NCBI RefSeq assembly: GCF_002886185.1
Contig: NZ_KZ614148.1
Span: 214,556-253,036, forward strand
Source: Salipaludibacillus neizhouensis
GTDB taxonomy: Bacteria > Bacillota > Bacilli > Bacillales > Salisediminibacteriaceae
Reading direction: 5' to 3'
DNA: 38,481 nt
The notes under the pieces: generated by a model
The model's database searches: none
The model's input: only the letters and a program-made list of their open reading frames with translations
What the model was told of the DNA's origin: nothing
Translations under genes and position numbers: made by a program
Shown: positions 24,994 through 33,404 of the stretch, piece by piece
Layout: every line of letters starts with the position of its first letter
Position numbering within the stretch: the first letter of the stretch is position 1

Positions 24994-26298
24994 TTATCCT
25001 TCTTTCTCCTTTAATGGATTGTACTTTAATGTATTATCTAATAATCGTTTTTTAGAACGATATAAGTATTTATTCGTGGACTTCCATGTTTCGTGCCCAG
25101 CCAATTTTGCAGCTTGTTGAAATCCATGCTCATCCATGACATTCGTAATTAAAGTGTGACGAAAAGCATATGGTGAATATTTCATCTCACCGTAAGTTTT
25201 TATATTCGCAAATCTAAAAATGCCATAAATACCGTCATATGATATTTTCCCTCCATTTCTTTTTAGAAAGAAGTGGTCACTATCTGGTTCATAAGAATCC
25301 CTCACTTCAAGAAAGTCTTTGATCACCTCTATAACTTCCTTGCTAATTTTTACTATTCTCTTTTTAGATTTCCCTGAAATTAAGCCAAGTGTTCTTTCTA
25401 CTTGATTTAGATCTCCAAGAGTTAAATTTACGATTTCAATGGGCCTGCACCCAGTATCTACTATAAGTAAAAAAATGGCTGTGTCCCGCAATACGTGATT
25501 TGAATGCTGATACAGTGAATTCAATAATTTAATTATTTCTTCGCTCGGGACATATAGATTGGCAATATTAGGTTTACCTCGAAGGTGCGCCGGGATAATG
25601 TACTTACGGCTAACCACTCCTTTATCTAATAAATATTTCACAAATAACTGAAGAGCTGATAGGTAATTTTTTACAGTGGATTTTTGTACCTCTTCTCGCA
25701 CTATTTTTAACGATAACATGTCTTCGAAAGCTATTATTTCCTGAAATAATAAATCGCTATTATTCGAATCTAAAAAAACATCGATATTCTTTCCCCTATC
25801 TTCTAAAAACTTAATAAAATAGAAAAGTTTTTTTCTATATTCATCTAAAGAATGATAATTTGAGCGTTGTAAATATTCTAGATATTGTTTCATTGCTTCG
25901 GGTAAAGGTTTTTTTATCGTTGATTTAATTTTTTTTGAGAGTTTTGATTTGGTTTTTTTAGAGGTTTTAGGTAGGTAATCAAAGTAACGAGGATCGTTTA
26001 AAATTGTAAATCGAGCAATTTTTTTTTCGTCCAAATAATTTATAAAATGATAAACTAAACTCATTTTTCTCTCCATTGATATTTTGGTTGAGAGCTTATA
26101 CAGGTGATTTCTTGTCAAATAATCAAAGTATTCAATACAATTTTGATTTCTAAGATTGCATACCTCTTTACCGTTGAATAGAAAAAAATCACGAATTGTA
26201 TTAAAGCTACTGACTCTCTTATCATTCTTTAAAATAAGAAAATCATTAATTAAGTCTTCTGGCACTAAATCTTTTTTTCTGTTATCTAAAGCTTCCAT
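24994..26298 (-). CDS. Tyrosine recombinase, first gene of a recombinase trio
   Basis: A 434-residue recombinase, the longest of the trio as is usual for RitA. It has the catalytic Arg in VDTGCRPIEIVNLTLGDL, SPYAFRHTLITNV (the first His of H-x-x-R is replaced by Tyr), and His and Tyr in LAGHETWKSTNKYLYRS. The N-terminal half is charged, with a lysine-rich stretch TSKKTKSKLSKKIKSTIKK that may bind DNA. AGGAGTGG precedes the start. It opens the trio operon. Confidence 0.88.
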   Translation of the reverse strand: MEALDNRKKDLVPEDLINDFLILKNDKRVSSFNTIRDFFLFNGKEVCNLRNQNCIEYFDYLTRNHLYKLSTKISMERKMSLVYHFINYLDEKKIARFTILNDPRYFDYLPKTSKKTKSKLSKKIKSTIKKPLPEAMKQYLEYLQRSNYHSLDEYRKKLFYFIKFLEDRGKNIDVFLDSNNSDLLFQEIIAFEDMLSLKIVREEVQKSTVKNYLSALQLFVKYLLDKGVVSRKYIIPAHLRGKPNIANLYVPSEEIIKLLNSLYQHSNHVLRDTAIFLLIVDTGCRPIEIVNLTLGDLNQVERTLGLISGKSKKRIVKISKEVIEVIKDFLEVRDSYEPDSDHFFLKRNGGKISYDGIYGIFRFANIKTYGEMKYSPYAFRHTLITNVMDEHGFQQAAKLAGHETWKSTNKYLYRSKKRLLDNTLKYNPLKEKEG

Positions 26299-26655
26299 TA
26301 AAAACCACTCCTTTATTTCACTTTTTCTACCTTTATAAGAGTTCTTAAAGTATAATCAGTCTTAAGAGAGTGGCTGATTATTATAGATTAGATCTAGAAA
26401 GGTAAAAAAAATGTTCACCAATTAGTATTGGCAAACATTTACAGAAGCATTCGTGGTTCTTCCCTTCTACGTCATTTTTTTTTGAGTATATAATGAAATT
26501 CACGTTACTTCAATACTTTTTTTACTGTTAAATGGAGTCTATACGAATTTCACTTATAGAGAGGATCTCTCAGAACATTTTGTTTTGTATAAAAGAATCT
26601 TCGGAGAGGTTGTTTAAAATCCATTTGATAAAGTACATCCCTTCAATTTATAAAG
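26299..26655. other. Intergenic region at the recombinase trio start with an inverted repeat
   Basis: No gene. Arms AAATGTTCACCAAT (26409-26422) and ATTGGCAAACATTT (26427-26440) pair at 12 of 14 positions around a 4-nt loop. This may be a recombinase site at the element's end or a terminator for convergent transcription. A second, shorter hairpin (ATAATCAG/CTGATTAT) lies at about 26351-26380. The trio promoter must also lie here. Confidence 0.5.
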
Positions 26656-26889
26656 GTGGTGATACTTATTATATTTACATGTTTTTTGAAAAAATATCTT
26701 CTATCTAAAAATCTGGATAAAATTTTATCCATTATCTTTATCGATCCTAAGATAAAATGGGTATCTCCGCCAAATAGATTGCTTTATTATCCATTTTCTT
26801 GGTTTGTTCAGACTCTGAATCAATTCCAAGATATGATGTATTTGGTGAAGCGATATGAATTCAAAAAACCCTTATTTATTAGAAATTAA
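26656..26889 (+). CDS. Possible small hydrophobic protein, uncertain
   Basis: A 77-codon frame from a GTG with AAAGGTG just before it. The N-terminus (VILIIFTCFLKKYLL) is hydrophobic. It overlaps the next gene by 35 nt in another frame. No family is recognised and it could be a chance frame. Confidence 0.3.
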   Translation: MVILIIFTCFLKKYLLSKNLDKILSIIFIDPKIKWVSPPNRLLYYPFSWFVQTLNQFQDMMYLVKRYEFKKPLFIRN

Positions 26890-27676
26890 AAAAGATTTTG
26901 CAAATGGGATTATTAGTTATCAAGATTTTTTAAAAGAACATTCTGCTCCAAGGAGTGAATGGAATGATGTGAAGATACTAGCGAGAGATACAGCCCTTTT
27001 AAAAAAATTTTTACTTAAGTTACCTATTGGACTCAGGCTTAAAGCTGCTATGTATACTCACGATTTAAACTTCCCTGATATAAAAAAGATGGGTATTGAT
27101 GGAGCGGATACGTTTATTACAGCTGAATACCCAAACAACTCAACCAGAGGTTTTTCTTATAAGTTGTTTCGATTAGCGATTATATTAGATATTCCTTTTG
27201 AATATGTCTCGTCTCCTCTTACTCATGTTTTTGAGGGTCATAATGATGGGCAAAGTTTTATTGAATATTTTACTTTTTCTGAGGTCAGCCAAATTGAAAA
27301 GTTAATAAAGGAACTTGAAAAGCCTTCATCTAGAATTATAGAAGGATATATCATTGACTATAGTCCCTTTTATATTTCTGATCTTGCTAAGGTGCGTATT
27401 GATCGACGAGTGGAATTCTTTTGTTTAGAGTTCTTTTATAATAATAAATCTTCTTTTCAAATTGGTTCTTTCGTTGATATTGCGAAGTTATTTGAACAAA
27501 GGAAACTAAAATATATAATAGAAACACCTGTTACGGGTAATCTTAGAGAAAAAACTTTTAAAATCAATTTTATAGGGCTCTATGATACAATCCCCCATAG
27601 CATTAATACACTCAAAAATCACAAAGATGAATTAATGTTGCGAACTGGAAGCAAATTAATTTATCCACTTTTCTAG
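26855..27676 (+). CDS. Protein of unknown function, 273 residues
   Basis: A complete soluble protein, no membrane segment or signal peptide. Notable stretches are APRSEWNDVKILARDTALLK, LPIGLRLKAAMYTHDLNFPD, IDGADTFITAEYPNNSTRGF and HVFEGHNDGQSFIEYFTFSE. Only a weak GGTGAAG stands before the ATG. I do not recognise the family. It sits between the recombinase trio and an excisionase-like gene, so it is probably mobile-element cargo. Confidence 0.65.
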   Translation: MNSKNPYLLEIKKDFANGIISYQDFLKEHSAPRSEWNDVKILARDTALLKKFLLKLPIGLRLKAAMYTHDLNFPDIKKMGIDGADTFITAEYPNNSTRGFSYKLFRLAIILDIPFEYVSSPLTHVFEGHNDGQSFIEYFTFSEVSQIEKLIKELEKPSSRIIEGYIIDYSPFYISDLAKVRIDRRVEFFCLEFFYNNKSSFQIGSFVDIAKLFEQRKLKYIIETPVTGNLREKTFKINFIGLYDTIPHSINTLKNHKDELMLRTGSKLIYPLF

Positions 27677-27737
27677 ATAAGAGTAACTTTTTAGTGGTAC
27701 ATGATTAACCTTCTATTAAAGAATAGGAGGTTTTTTT

Positions 27738-27875
27738 ATGGATGAAAGTAATATTAATAGAAGACAACGAGGATTAAATATTTTAAAGAAGTGGTTAAAA
27801 GAACTTGAAAATGATTCTTTAATCAAATACAAACAGAAGAGCGATCAAAAAGAAGATGCTAAAGATGATTCATAA
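27738..27875 (+). CDS. Small charged protein, 45 residues
   Basis: ATG at 27738 is preceded by an excellent AGGAGG (27725-27730). The product begins MDESNINRRQRGLNILKKWL and is highly charged and helical. Its end overlaps the start of the excisionase-like gene, which suggests a coupled pair. The function is unknown. Confidence 0.65.
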   Translation: MDESNINRRQRGLNILKKWLKELENDSLIKYKQKSDQKEDAKDDS

Positions 27876-28047
27876 AAAACAGTACGACTACCCACTAGTA
27901 TTAACAGCAAAAGAAGTCAGTGAAATCTTACAAATATCAAAACCGACAGCTTATGAGCTTATGAACCAAAAGAATTTCCCTTTAATTAAACTTGGTAGAT
28001 GCAAAAGAGTTTTGACAAGCGAATTTTTCACATGGTTAGAGAAATAA
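27856..28047 (+). CDS. Excisionase-like small HTH protein
   Basis: A 63-residue MerR/AlpA-like winged-helix protein. YPLVLTAKEVSEILQISKPT, then AYELMNQKNFPLIKLGRCKR, is the usual HTH_17 pattern of excisionases, which bend DNA next to integrases and set the direction of recombination. The ATG at 27856 or 27865 may be used; both lie inside the previous gene's end, so translation is coupled. It could serve the truncated integrase, the recombinase trio or a lost element. Confidence 0.75.
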   Translation: MLKMIHKKQYDYPLVLTAKEVSEILQISKPTAYELMNQKNFPLIKLGRCKRVLTSEFFTWLEK

Positions 28048-28063
28048 GTTTATTTATTAAAAT

Positions 28064-28105
28064 AAAAAGAGTCAGCCTCCTGTTAACAGGAAGCTGACTC
28101 TTTTT
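28064..28105. terminator. Bidirectional terminator between convergent genes
   Basis: Arms AAAAAGAGTCAGC (28064-28076) and GCTGACTCTTTTT (28093-28105) form a strong stem. An inner palindrome CCTGTTAACAGG fills the loop. T-tracts on both strands serve the excisionase-like gene and the RsfA-like gene. Confidence 0.88.
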
Positions 28106-28107
28106 AA

Positions 28108-28623
28108 TTAATTTACCTCTGGCAATTCAATATCATTATGGGCATCAATATTTAAAGAAAGTCGCAATCGATCTATGATTACGCTGACTGCAAGTATTTC
28201 CTTCTTCAGCTGCCTATTCTCTTGAAACAATGCTTCATTTTCTCTCATCACTCTGTTTATATCTTTTAGATTTAATTCATTGTTCAGTTCTGAGAAGGCT
28301 GATAATATATGTTTAACCTTTAATTGTTCAGTTTCTTTAGAAATGTCCTCTCTTTCTATGCGAGTGAAATTATTTTGATTATAATGAGTTTTTACTTTTT
28401 TCTCATTTTTTTGTTGTTTCGCTTTTTCAATTTCTTTGTTAAACTTTAATTTAACTACAGAACTCCATCTGAATGCACAAGCTGCTGCTGTCCGATTTAA
28501 TTTATAGCCCGCTTCTTTAAATGCTTGTCCTTGTGATTCTCCAAGTATAATTTTTGATTTCACTGTGTCAGCAAGTAATCGATCATCTTTTTCTGTCCAT
28601 AAAACTATACTTTTTGTAGACAT
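28108..28623 (-). CDS. RsfA-family (Myb-like) transcriptional regulator
   Basis: A 171-residue protein with an N-terminal Myb/SANT-like DNA-binding domain (LWTEKDDRLLADTVKSKII, then GYKLNRTAAACAFRWSSVV) and a C-terminal coiled coil (INRVMRENEALFQENRQLKK). RsfA is a prespore-specific regulator in Bacillus and paralogues occur on the chromosome and mobile elements. The start at 28623 has AGGAG eight bases upstream; the earlier in-frame ATG at 28629 would be too close. This gene is good evidence for an endospore former. Confidence 0.85.
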   Translation of the reverse strand: MSTKSIVLWTEKDDRLLADTVKSKIILGESQGQAFKEAGYKLNRTAAACAFRWSSVVKLKFNKEIEKAKQQKNEKKVKTHYNQNNFTRIEREDISKETEQLKVKHILSAFSELNNELNLKDINRVMRENEALFQENRQLKKEILAVSVIIDRLRLSLNIDAHNDIELPEVN

Positions 28624-28629
28624 TCTCAT

Positions 28630-29235
28630 TCTCCTCTCTATATTTTTTCATTCAAAGTATAGACAGTCATATTAACTTCTATACTTTGAAAGGAACTATT
28701 ATAGTTTAAACAGAAGAAAAAAATGGTGCATATAAGAAGAACAGATCTAGGATCTATAGATATCTAATGCTAACTATGAATGAATTCTATAAGTAAAAAC
28801 AATTAGATTCTTTACTGTTTACTGATGTTTAATCATCAACAATCGCCTTATTTGCTGAAGAAAATTCCTATTCATTCTATCCTTAATAGTATAAATTCTA
28901 TAAGCAATTGTGAATATGGTGGCGGACAGTATACTGTAATGTAAAAGTATAGAATAACACAATAGCCCCCACCGGTTTTGAAAAAAATTGATCAAAAGGA
29001 AGGCTTGATTTGCAGATGGATTTAGCTTTTATCAAAAAGTCAGATCAAAATAGCATTTGAAAGATGAAATGAGGGCTTCAGTAATTTATTACCATCTACT
29101 CTATATAATTAGCTCGAGTCTATAGATCTATAAAATCTTCATCATCATACCATACATTTCATTAAAGATTTTTCCTACTCTTTCATCTATTAATGTTTAG
29201 CCAGGTGCTACATTATGGACCACATTTTTTAAACG
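28630..29235. other. Non-coding region without recognised gene
   Basis: AT-rich with many stops in all frames. Nothing I could assign beyond the probable promoter of the RsfA-like gene at its left end. Confidence 0.45.
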
Positions 29236-29413
29236 TTATATTATTTTATCGACTTTTTGTTCTAATTTTATTTCAGTTGTAGAAGTCTTTTCTTTTAACT
29301 GCTTTTTTAGTACCTTTGTACTACTTATAATATACTAAGTCCTGTAATAATTGAGCTACATTTGAGTCAGACTCTTTTCTTAGACGTATTTTATTTGCTT
29401 TAGAGGATTTCAT
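29236..29413 (-). pseudogene. Small coiled-coil protein gene broken by a frameshift
   Basis: ATG at 29413 has GGAGAAGG just upstream. The first frame, MKSSKANKIRLRKESDSNVA and so on, stops after 30 codons at 29321. The neighbouring frame continues STKVLKKQLKEKTSTTEIKL to a stop at 29236-29238. Together they would make a charged helical protein of about 58 residues. Family unknown. Confidence 0.4.
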
Positions 29414-29848
29414 AACCTTCTCCTGCATAAATAATCGAAAATTATAACTTCAGTTTGATGAAGAAGGTGATCAAAGATTGCTGTTGTCTTACTTTGGTCT
29501 CCTAATAACCGAAGATACTAAACCACCATTTTGTATTCTAATAACACGGGACAAGTTGTTAGAGGGCTTCGTATGGATGTGAAACGGTTCTTGATCCAGT
29601 AGCAACTTAGTCTTTTGATATTTTAGACATGAGGATAAACTTGCACCAAGTGCAACGAGTTGTTAAAACGTCGTTGCCAGTGTTTCTCAGAGGCTTATCA
29701 AGAATAAATTAGCTGCAATGGCTGTCTTATGCCTATATGAATGAGATATTTGAATCTCAGAGCATTTCAAAACATGAAACGCTATTTCATAGTCAAAAAG
29801 GGGATATGAGAACCATGCCATTGCCAGAGCCAATAGAATAAATAAAAA
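29414..29848. other. Decayed region without intact gene
   Basis: Mixed, non-repetitive sequence with stops in all frames. It is somewhat GC-richer than its surroundings, so it may be the relic of a gene. I could not name it. Confidence 0.4.
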
Positions 29849-29893
29849 ACCACCATAATCTACTACATTGTAGATATATGGTGGTTTTTTATT
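29849..29893. terminator. Bidirectional terminator
   Basis: AAAAAACCACCATA and TATGGTGGTTTTTT arms surround a second small hairpin (CTAC/GTAG). It lies just downstream of the minus-strand small gene 29916-30056. Confidence 0.8.
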
Positions 29894-29915
29894 ATAGATT
29901 CATAGAGTCATTTGC

Positions 29916-30056
29916 TTATTCTTCGTAAGTAACAACTAGCCACTCTTTAGCATAAGTAGTTGATATGATTTTGATGTGTGGGTTTTTTATAATCCATTTT
30001 TCATATTTTTTAGCTGCACTCTTAAAACCCTCGTCAAATAATTCAACTTTAGTCAT
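29916..30056 (-). CDS. 46-residue protein, loosely Cse60-like
   Basis: ATG at 30056 follows GGAGGGG. The product starts MTKVELFDEGFKSAAKKYEK and ends KEWLVVTYEE. The FDEG start and beta-strand end loosely recall small sporulation protein Cse60 relatives of bacilli, but this is shorter and the link is weak. A terminator directly follows, so it is probably a real single-gene unit. Confidence 0.6.
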   Translation of the reverse strand: MTKVELFDEGFKSAAKKYEKWIIKNPHIKIISTTYAKEWLVVTYEE

Positions 30057-30259
30057 TGTAACCCCTCCTTCCTATGACTATATTACTATATTAATTCATA
30101 TTATAACAACTACTCCCCCCTTATTCCTTAATACAAAAACAAACATCCCCCCTCGATTTTTATTCGACTCAAGCTTGAATCTGATCTTAAAGTACAACTA
30201 GTTCTGGTGTTAATTTATCAGAAATAATTATTCGTTCCTCATGTAGTGGATAGATCATG

Positions 30260-30427
30260 TTCACACCGTCTAAAAGTATTAACTTCTAGATGTACATAAG
30301 AACATAGGACTTAAAAATATAGAATTACGTTATATAAGCATTTATAAAAAATGGTATTTGTCTAAAAGTTAGTCTATAATTAAGTGTATAGAAGTTAATA
30401 AACTTTAAGACAAGGTGTGAGATAGTT
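30260..30427. promoter_or_regulatory. Resolvase upstream region, possible res site
   Basis: TTAACTTCTA (about 30270) and TAGAAGTTAA (about 30386) are inverted copies about 115 bp apart. TGTCTAAAAGTTAGTCTATA lies between them near the gene. This spacing resembles the multi-subsite res regions of Tn3-type resolvases. The assignment is tentative. Confidence 0.4.
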
Positions 30428-31000
30428 ATGAAAATAGGTTACGCGAGAGTTTCAACTGTTGGACAAGATTTAGCAACACAGGAGGAAATGTTAAAAAAAG
30501 CAGGTTGTAAAAAGGTATTTGTTGAAAAAATAACCGGAGCGAGTAAAATTCATCGAGAAAAGCTTTTGGAAGCAATTGAATTTATGGATGCAGGAGATAC
30601 ATTAGTTGTTACAAAAATTGATCGACTAGCACGTTCAATTATCGACTTAAATAATTTAGTACAAGATCTGAATGCAAAAGAAATAAGCGTTCAGTTTATT
30701 AAAGATAATATGGAGTTTATGGCTGGAGAAGATTCGAATAGTATTCAGACACTTCTGTTCAATATACTCGGATCATTTGCACAGTTTGAAAGAGACTTAA
30801 TTGTAGAACGAACTACTGAAGGTAGAGAACGAGCTAAGCAGCAAGGTAAACATATGGGGAGACCAAGCCAACCCCAAAAGAATGTTGAAAGAGCTTTGGA
30901 GTTGTATAAGCAACGAGGGACTAACGGAATGAGTGTAAATGATATCGCGAAGTTGACTAGTGTTCCTCGGAGTACAATTTATGCGGAGATTAAGAAGTAA
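30428..31000 (+). CDS. Serine recombinase (Tn3-type resolvase/invertase)
   Basis: A 190-residue small serine recombinase. MKIGYARVSTVGQDLATQEE carries the nucleophile Ser9, KIDRLARSIIDLNNLV the catalytic arginines, GSFAQFERDLIVERTTEGRE helix E, and the C-terminal HTH ends SVPRSTIYAEIKK. Enzymes like this resolve cointegrates or invert DNA at res/dif-like sites. No Tn3 transposase is seen beside it, so the transposon may be lost or the gene may serve a plasmid. GGTGTGAG precedes the ATG. Confidence 0.92.
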   Translation: MKIGYARVSTVGQDLATQEEMLKKAGCKKVFVEKITGASKIHREKLLEAIEFMDAGDTLVVTKIDRLARSIIDLNNLVQDLNAKEISVQFIKDNMEFMAGEDSNSIQTLLFNILGSFAQFERDLIVERTTEGRERAKQQGKHMGRPSQPQKNVERALELYKQRGTNGMSVNDIAKLTSVPRSTIYAEIKK

Positions 31001-31079
31001 GTTAAATGTGCTACGTTGTCTTCCGCAAACGGGCCAGATGGTGGAAGATCAGTATAATTTTTATATCAAAAGATCATAA

Positions 31080-31159
31080 CAAATAAAAGTTATAATTGGA
31101 AAATTTATGTTAACATGAGACTAGAAAATATAAGAGTTTGTGAAATTTTTCACTTAAAC
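31080..31159 (+). repeat. 80-bp direct repeat, copy 1
   Basis: Matches copy 2 (34129-34208) at 73 of 80 positions with no gaps. It ends in TGTGAAATTTTTCACTTAAAC. It is non-coding and lies left of the IS110-family element. Confidence 0.85.
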
Positions 31160-31296
31160 TAAACCAGCTAATAGTTTGTCAATATTTTTCTGTAAAATCC
31201 TAAAAAATAATATGATATACTAAATTTGCGCATGCCAAATAACCCTCCATTATCACCATTATGGAAGGCTTTGGATTATTTAATTAGATATAGTTT

Positions 31297-32532
31297 TTAA
31301 TCTATATCTTGGAAAGTCGTTTTGTTTTTTAGTAAGGCATAAATCCAATGTAAGAGCTTATTTACGCAAGCAATAACTGCTACCCTAAAAGGTTTGCCTT
31401 CACTACGTTTTTTATCGTAAAACTCTCTCATTCTCTTATTTCGAGGGAGTATTTCATTACGAGTTTTCTTTTTCCGTTTATCACGTATGGCACAACGCAC
31501 AGCTAGAAATAGGGCATGTCGTAGGCGGCTAGAACCTCTTTTAGTAATACGGTTCATACTGGCTGTGAATCTACCTGATTCAAAAACGCTAGGATCAACA
31601 CCTGCAAAAGCTACAAGCTTTTTTGGATGATTAAATCGATCTATTTCCCCAATTTCAGAAATGATCGTGGCAGCGATCTTCTCTCCAATACCAGGGATAG
31701 ATTTGATAATATTATATTCTTCAATTTCTTTAGCCAGGGTATCTATCTCTGCCTCCAACTTTGATAGATGCTCTTTAAATTGAAGAAGCATATCTATATA
31801 CATATCCATGCTTAACAGATGACTTTGATATAACGTCTTTTTAAATGGGTTTCGTGATGCTGCTTCTTTTAGCTTTTGCGCCTTTTCATAAGCCCATTTT
31901 TCAGAACGACTCTTACATAAATCTGCTATACGATTTGCTAGTTTATCTTCACTAGTTTTCAAGATATCTTCGGATGCCTTAAATTCTTTGAGAATACGTA
32001 AAGAAACATATGAATATAGCTCTCCGAAGACACCTCTATATTCAGGAAATACTTGTTCCAATACAGCTTGAAACTGTAGTTTTGTGTTAATGAAATTCCC
32101 AGTAATATTCTCATGTTGCCGTGTTAGATTACGAAGGTTTAAGAGTTGAACTCCACGTTTTTTATAAGGCTCTAAATCTTCCTTATAGTAAAGTTCGCAA
32201 AGATGGTAAGCATCTACAGCATCTGTCTTAACCTTACGTAAACTAGAACTTTTCGCTCTATGTGAGACCAATGGGTTCACTATGATTAACAAATAATTAC
32301 GATCCTCCAAAAATTGAACAACGGAGGCATGATAATGCCCTGTGGATTCCAAAATAATTGCCGGATTCTGTCCTGTAGTTTCCTTTATATGCTTTAAAAA
32401 CTCGTGAAGTAACGCTAACCTATCATTGGTGTGTTCTACTTTAAAACTCTTACGATATGGCTTTTTCTTGTCCAAAAATGCTTGGACCTGACTTTCCCCT
32501 TTAGAAATATCCAGACCAACGACTGGATTCAT
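31297..32532 (-). CDS. IS110-family transposase (DEDD recombinase)
   Basis: A 411-residue full-length transposase. The N-terminal RuvC-like DEDD domain begins VVGLDISKGESQVQAF and has the Glu of ILESTGHYHASVVQFL and KVKTDAVDAYHLCELY. The C-terminal Tnp20 domain has IPGIGEKIAATIISEIG and GVDPSVFESGRFTASMNRIT, then RGSSRLRHALFLA with the catalytic Ser. These elements have no normal inverted repeats and use a structured non-coding RNA (bridge RNA) to pick both donor and target. The intact coding sequence with a 200-bp leader suggests a working copy. Confidence 0.93.
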   Translation of the reverse strand: MNPVVGLDISKGESQVQAFLDKKKPYRKSFKVEHTNDRLALLHEFLKHIKETTGQNPAIILESTGHYHASVVQFLEDRNYLLIIVNPLVSHRAKSSSLRKVKTDAVDAYHLCELYYKEDLEPYKKRGVQLLNLRNLTRQHENITGNFINTKLQFQAVLEQVFPEYRGVFGELYSYVSLRILKEFKASEDILKTSEDKLANRIADLCKSRSEKWAYEKAQKLKEAASRNPFKKTLYQSHLLSMDMYIDMLLQFKEHLSKLEAEIDTLAKEIEEYNIIKSIPGIGEKIAATIISEIGEIDRFNHPKKLVAFAGVDPSVFESGRFTASMNRITKRGSSRLRHALFLAVRCAIRDKRKKKTRNEILPRNKRMREFYDKKRSEGKPFRVAVIACVNKLLHWIYALLKNKTTFQDID

Positions 32533-32539
32533 TCAAAAT

Positions 32540-32735
32540 CTCCTCCTCCTAATAAATTGCCGGTGCCCCTAATCCTTCTTGTAATATCATAGCTTCGCTT
32601 GTTAAACGGGATCCAAAGGTCCCAACCAGCCTCAATCATGTTTTTACAAGTAGGGGGTGAACTGTTTAGTTGACGGGATCAATGTCCCACGAGCAGAGAC
32701 GTTCTACCCCGGCTACTGTTATAATAAAACCATAT
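32540..32735 (-). ncRNA. Probable IS110 bridge-RNA leader
   Basis: The non-coding strip upstream of the transposase start is where IS110-group elements encode their bridge RNA. On the plus strand it holds two related hairpins, GGGATCCAAAGGTCCC (32608-32623) and GGGATCAATGTCCC (32675-32688). In RNA both have the form GGGAC...GATCCC. They could belong to the two internal loop regions that read target and donor. Presence in IS110 leaders is established; the loop assignment here is inference. Confidence 0.55.
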
Positions 32736-32742
32736 AAAAAAT

Positions 32743-32768
32743 GGTCAACCAGAAAAATCTGGTTAACC
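32743..32768. repeat. Hairpin at the outer edge of the IS110 element
   Basis: GGTCAACCAGA and TCTGGTTAACC pair at 10 of 11 positions around a 4-nt loop. It may be a terminator relic or the hairpin target into which the element inserted. Confidence 0.5.
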
Positions 32769-32860
32769 TTATATTACGAACGAGCAGGTTAACTTAATAA
32801 GGTAATGTATGATCGGCGCGAATCACTTAGAAATACCTACTATATAAAGGGGGAAACACA

Positions 32861-33319
32861 ATGAATATTCTATTTGTTTGTACTGATAATTTCACTCGAA
32901 GTGTGATTGCAGAATTTTGTATGAAGGATTATCTGAAAACTACCAAAAATAATTCAGTAAATGTTGCATCAAGCGGCATAAGAGCTAATAGCGATATTAG
33001 TAAATACTCAAGTATTCATTTTGATATAATGAAAGAAATAGGTATAGATACTTCTGATTTTAAAAGAACACAATTTGATGAGATTTTTTTCAAGAAATTC
33101 GATGTAATTATTGGGATGAGTGAATTACATAAAGTCTATATTAAACAACGCTATAACCGTGATATATGTTTGTTTAACGAAATATTAAATGGTCAACAAA
33201 CACCAGTAAATATTGGTTCTCCCGATAGTGAGGATTTCTTTGAACAAATGAGTCAATTGGTGAGATATATAAATCATTCTGTACCTTATTTAATAAGAAA
33301 TTTAGAGAAAGTCAAATAG
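32861..33319 (+). CDS. Low-molecular-weight protein-tyrosine-phosphatase-like protein
   Basis: A 152-residue protein with the LMW-PTP/arsenate-reductase fold. The P-loop FVCTDNFTRS keeps nucleophile Cys7 and Arg13 in C-x5-R form; the acid Asp is probably in GSPDSEDFF. The usual C-x-G-N pattern is changed to C-T-D-N. Members act on phosphotyrosine or phosphoarginine of proteins or on small molecules. GGGGGAAAC precedes the ATG. It lies between the two 80-bp repeats with a GNAT gene, probably as cargo. Confidence 0.8.
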   Translation: MNILFVCTDNFTRSVIAEFCMKDYLKTTKNNSVNVASSGIRANSDISKYSSIHFDIMKEIGIDTSDFKRTQFDEIFFKKFDVIIGMSELHKVYIKQRYNRDICLFNEILNGQQTPVNIGSPDSEDFFEQMSQLVRYINHSVPYLIRNLEKVK

Positions 33320-33404
33320 ATTCTTATTCCACTCACGGGCAGGTTAATGAAAGAAGAAATTGAACCAATTAGGAACGAGAATAGATTTCGGAGTTGATTA
33401 GACA

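Noticed and set aside
22936-26298. Tn554-type TnpA-TnpB-TnpC set
   Set aside because: In Tn554 the third protein is not a tyrosine recombinase; here all three carry recombinase catalytic motifs.
29965-30201. 78-codon plus-strand frame
   Set aside because: It lies antisense to the small gene 29916-30056 with its strong ribosome site and is rich in low-complexity Pro/Thr/Ser.
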